Positions 6,195 through 7,621 of a stretch of 7,621 nt of DNA are shown here, piece by piece. The translations under genes and the position numbers were made by a program. The stretch is from JBFXAM01 sp050184295 (GTDB lineage: Bacteria > Planctomycetota > Phycisphaerae > UBA1845 > Fen-1342): NCBI GenBank assembly GCA_050184295.1, contig JBFXAM010000167.1:1-7621 (forward strand). The letters are read 5' to 3'. The notes below the pieces were generated by a model, which saw nothing but the letters and a program-made list of their open reading frames with translations, searched no databases and was not told where the DNA came from. Position 1 is the first letter of the stretch, and every line of letters starts with the position of its first letter.

Positions 6195-6202
6195 AAATGC
6201 AC

Positions 6203-7621
6203 ATGTCTTGCAAGCGTTTGATCGTACTCGTCGGAGTTTGCGGTCTGCTCTCAGGTGGCGCGCTGGCGCAGAGCATCGCCGTGGTTGACACGCAGGCCGG
6301 ACAGTTCGACGACCTGGCCTTGCTCCCGCCGGGGCAGGTGACCCGATTTCTCGTCGGCGACGACGAAGAGGTGATCTACGTCATTCAGAGCCCGGTTCTG
6401 TTCTCCAGTCCGTTCATCGACGGCAGCGATCCGCGGATCATCATCGGGAACAACGGCGGGATCGCGTTTGCGCCGTTCAACAACGACCAACTCGCCGCGC
6501 AGAACCAACCGTTGAGCTCCGGCGCCGCATTCGGCGGCGGCGAATCGCTGATGGCGTTCTGGGACGACATCGGTAATACGACCGGTGAGATTCTCGTGGC
6601 GGAGCGGCTCGTCGGCGGGACTGGACCGTTCGCGCTGATCGTGCAATGGAACGAAAAGCCGTTTGCCGGCACCGCAGACGAGGCGACCTTTCAGATTCAG
6701 GTGTTCCCGGACATCGTCATCCCGGGGTCGGGCCCGCTCGACGTGCTCGCACAGTTCTTTTACAAGGACATTGAGGATCCCAGGCCGGCCGGCGGCGCCA
6801 GCGCGACCGTGGGATATCAGGCGCGCACCGGCGAGAACGCCGAGTGGAGCTTTGAGACATCGGGCGCCGTGCGGAACTTCGATCCCCAGGACGTGTCGAC
6901 GATCGTGTCGATCGTGCGGTCGAATCAGCGGCCGGTGTGTGATGATGGCGGGCCGTACGAGGTGACTTGTTCTCCGGTGGCGCCGGTCGTGCTTCAGCTC
7001 GACGGCACGCGATCGCGGTCGGCCCGCCCGGGCATGCACCCCCTGGATTTCTTCTGGGAGACCGACTGCCCGAACGCGACGTTCGTCGATGCGACGGTTC
7101 CGATGCCGACGCTGGTGCTCCGCGGGGAGTGTATCTGCCGCGAGTGCAGCGTCACGCTCACCGTGTTGCAGTCGAGCGGTCCGGAAGAAGGGGAAGGCGA
7201 CGTCGAACTCGAAGCGCAGTGTTTTGGCCGCGTGCGGATTCTCGACGGTACGCCGCCGGACATTACGTGCCCGCCGCCGATCAGCATCTCCCACGGCGAT
7301 CACATCTGCGACACCGCGCTGGCGAGTTGGCTGGCCAGTGCGACCGCGTCGGATAGCAGCGGATTGCCGGTGACCCTGGTCCACAACGCGCCGGACTGCG
7401 GGTTGCCGCCCGGAACGTGGACGGTGACTTGGACAGCAACGGACGCGTGCGGGAACACCTCGGAGTGCTCGTCGACCGTGACCGTCTCACCCGCCGAGCG
7501 TGCCACGCCTTCGCAGAAGGGTTCCCTACTGATCTATCCGAAGGTCGAGGTGCGGTATGACGACCAGGGCAATGTCCTTGCGGATACCTACATCAGCATT
7601 CTGAACGACTATCCCGCGCCG
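6203..7621 (+). CDS. Large secreted protein with nidogen-like, PKD-like and HYR-like modules (3' truncated)
   Basis: The frame stays open for 473 codons to the window edge, with no stop. Residues 1-22 are a Sec signal peptide (K4-R5, hydrophobic core, cleavage expected at ALA-QS, 22/23). Residues about 50-235 resemble the nidogen extracellular domain found in bacterial exoproteins: GESLMAFWDD (113-122), FALIVQWN (143-150), ATFQIQVF (161-168), GGASATVGYQ (197-206) and a final SF. Residues about 243-322 are PKD-like (CDDGGPY, VVLQLDGTRS, FFWETDCPNATF, CSVTLTV). Residues about 347-428 are HYR-like (TPPDITCP, LPPGTWTVTWTATDACGN, STVTV). From about 438 (KGSLLIYPKVEVRYDDQGNV) a further unnamed beta-rich module begins. 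All 12 mature Cys lie in 246-422 and none in the nidogen-like part, suggesting disulfides in the Ig-like modules. The role is probably cell-surface or extracellular binding; no catalytic motif is seen. C3 and C13 lie in the signal and no lipobox is present. Confidence 0.88.
   Translation, partial: MSCKRLIVLVGVCGLLSGGALAQSIAVVDTQAGQFDDLALLPPGQVTRFLVGDDEEVIYVIQSPVLFSSPFIDGSDPRIIIGNNGGIAFAPFNNDQLAAQNQPLSSGAAFGGGESLMAFWDDIGNTTGEILVAERLVGGTGPFALIVQWNEKPFAGTADEATFQIQVFPDIVIPGSGPLDVLAQFFYKDIEDPRPAGGASATVGYQARTGENAEWSFETSGAVRNFDPQDVSTIVSIVRSNQRPVCDDGGPYEVTCSPVAPVVLQLDGTRSRSARPGMHPLDFFWETDCPNATFVDATVPMPTLVLRGECICRECSVTLTVLQSSGPEEGEGDVELEAQCFGRVRILDGTPPDITCPPPISISHGDHICDTALASWLASATASDSSGLPVTLVHNAPDCGLPPGTWTVTWTATDACGNTSECSSTVTVSPAERATPSQKGSLLIYPKVEVRYDDQGNVLADTYISILNDYPAP

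Larger units (their letters stand above)
5776..6202. other. 427-base divergent control region
   Basis: No gene is supportable here. The open frames overlapping it have no ribosome site or recognisable product. It holds an extended -10 for mgtE, a 7-bp dyad, a right-facing promoter and a hairpin ahead of the secreted-protein gene, each listed separately. The stretch 6025-6130 is very GC-rich with several short self-complementary runs such as CCCGCGGG. Confidence 0.5.

Noticed and set aside
6251..7384. 377-codon open frame antisense to the secreted-protein gene
   Set aside because: The + strand frame has a signal peptide, good ribosome site and recognisable modules; this one is its shadow.

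Overview
The window is GC-rich chromosomal DNA that most likely comes from a Planctomycetota-type bacterium. This is an inference from three things seen together: a ClpC unfoldase with an intact arginine-phosphate pocket, a short secreted protein ending in a PEP-CTERM sorting signal (VPEP, hydrophobic stretch, RRR), and a secreted multidomain protein with nidogen-like, PKD-like and HYR-like modules. No rRNA or other taxonomic marker is present, so the assignment is tentative. I see no mobile element, CRISPR array or tRNA.

Layout. Bases 2-250 (+) are the 3' end of a helical, Ala/Arg-rich protein of unknown function. Bases 489-3008 (+) are a complete clpC, with a good Shine-Dalgarno and a possible promoter about 75 bases upstream. 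Bases 3009-3257 form a convergent gap with two hairpins and a 16-base direct repeat. Bases 3258-4001 (-) are a PEP-CTERM protein. Bases 4002-4392 hold a well-formed minus-strand promoter, a strong Shine-Dalgarno with an 18-codon mini-ORF, and a hairpin, all leading into the PEP-CTERM gene. Bases 4393-5775 (-) are a complete MgtE magnesium channel. Bases 5776-6202 are a divergent control region with an extended -10 for mgtE, a dyad, a TTGACT/TACTCT promoter facing right and a hairpin just ahead of the next gene's Shine-Dalgarno. Bases 6203-7621 (+) are the first 473 codons of a large secreted protein that runs off the end of the window.

The genes do not form an obvious pathway. They are mostly single transcription units: cytoplasmic protein quality control (ClpC), magnesium homeostasis (MgtE) and two exported proteins. 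The least ordinary parts are the leader of the PEP-CTERM gene and the open-ended secreted protein, whose last 35 residues start a module I cannot name. I see no convincing new defence or mobile system.
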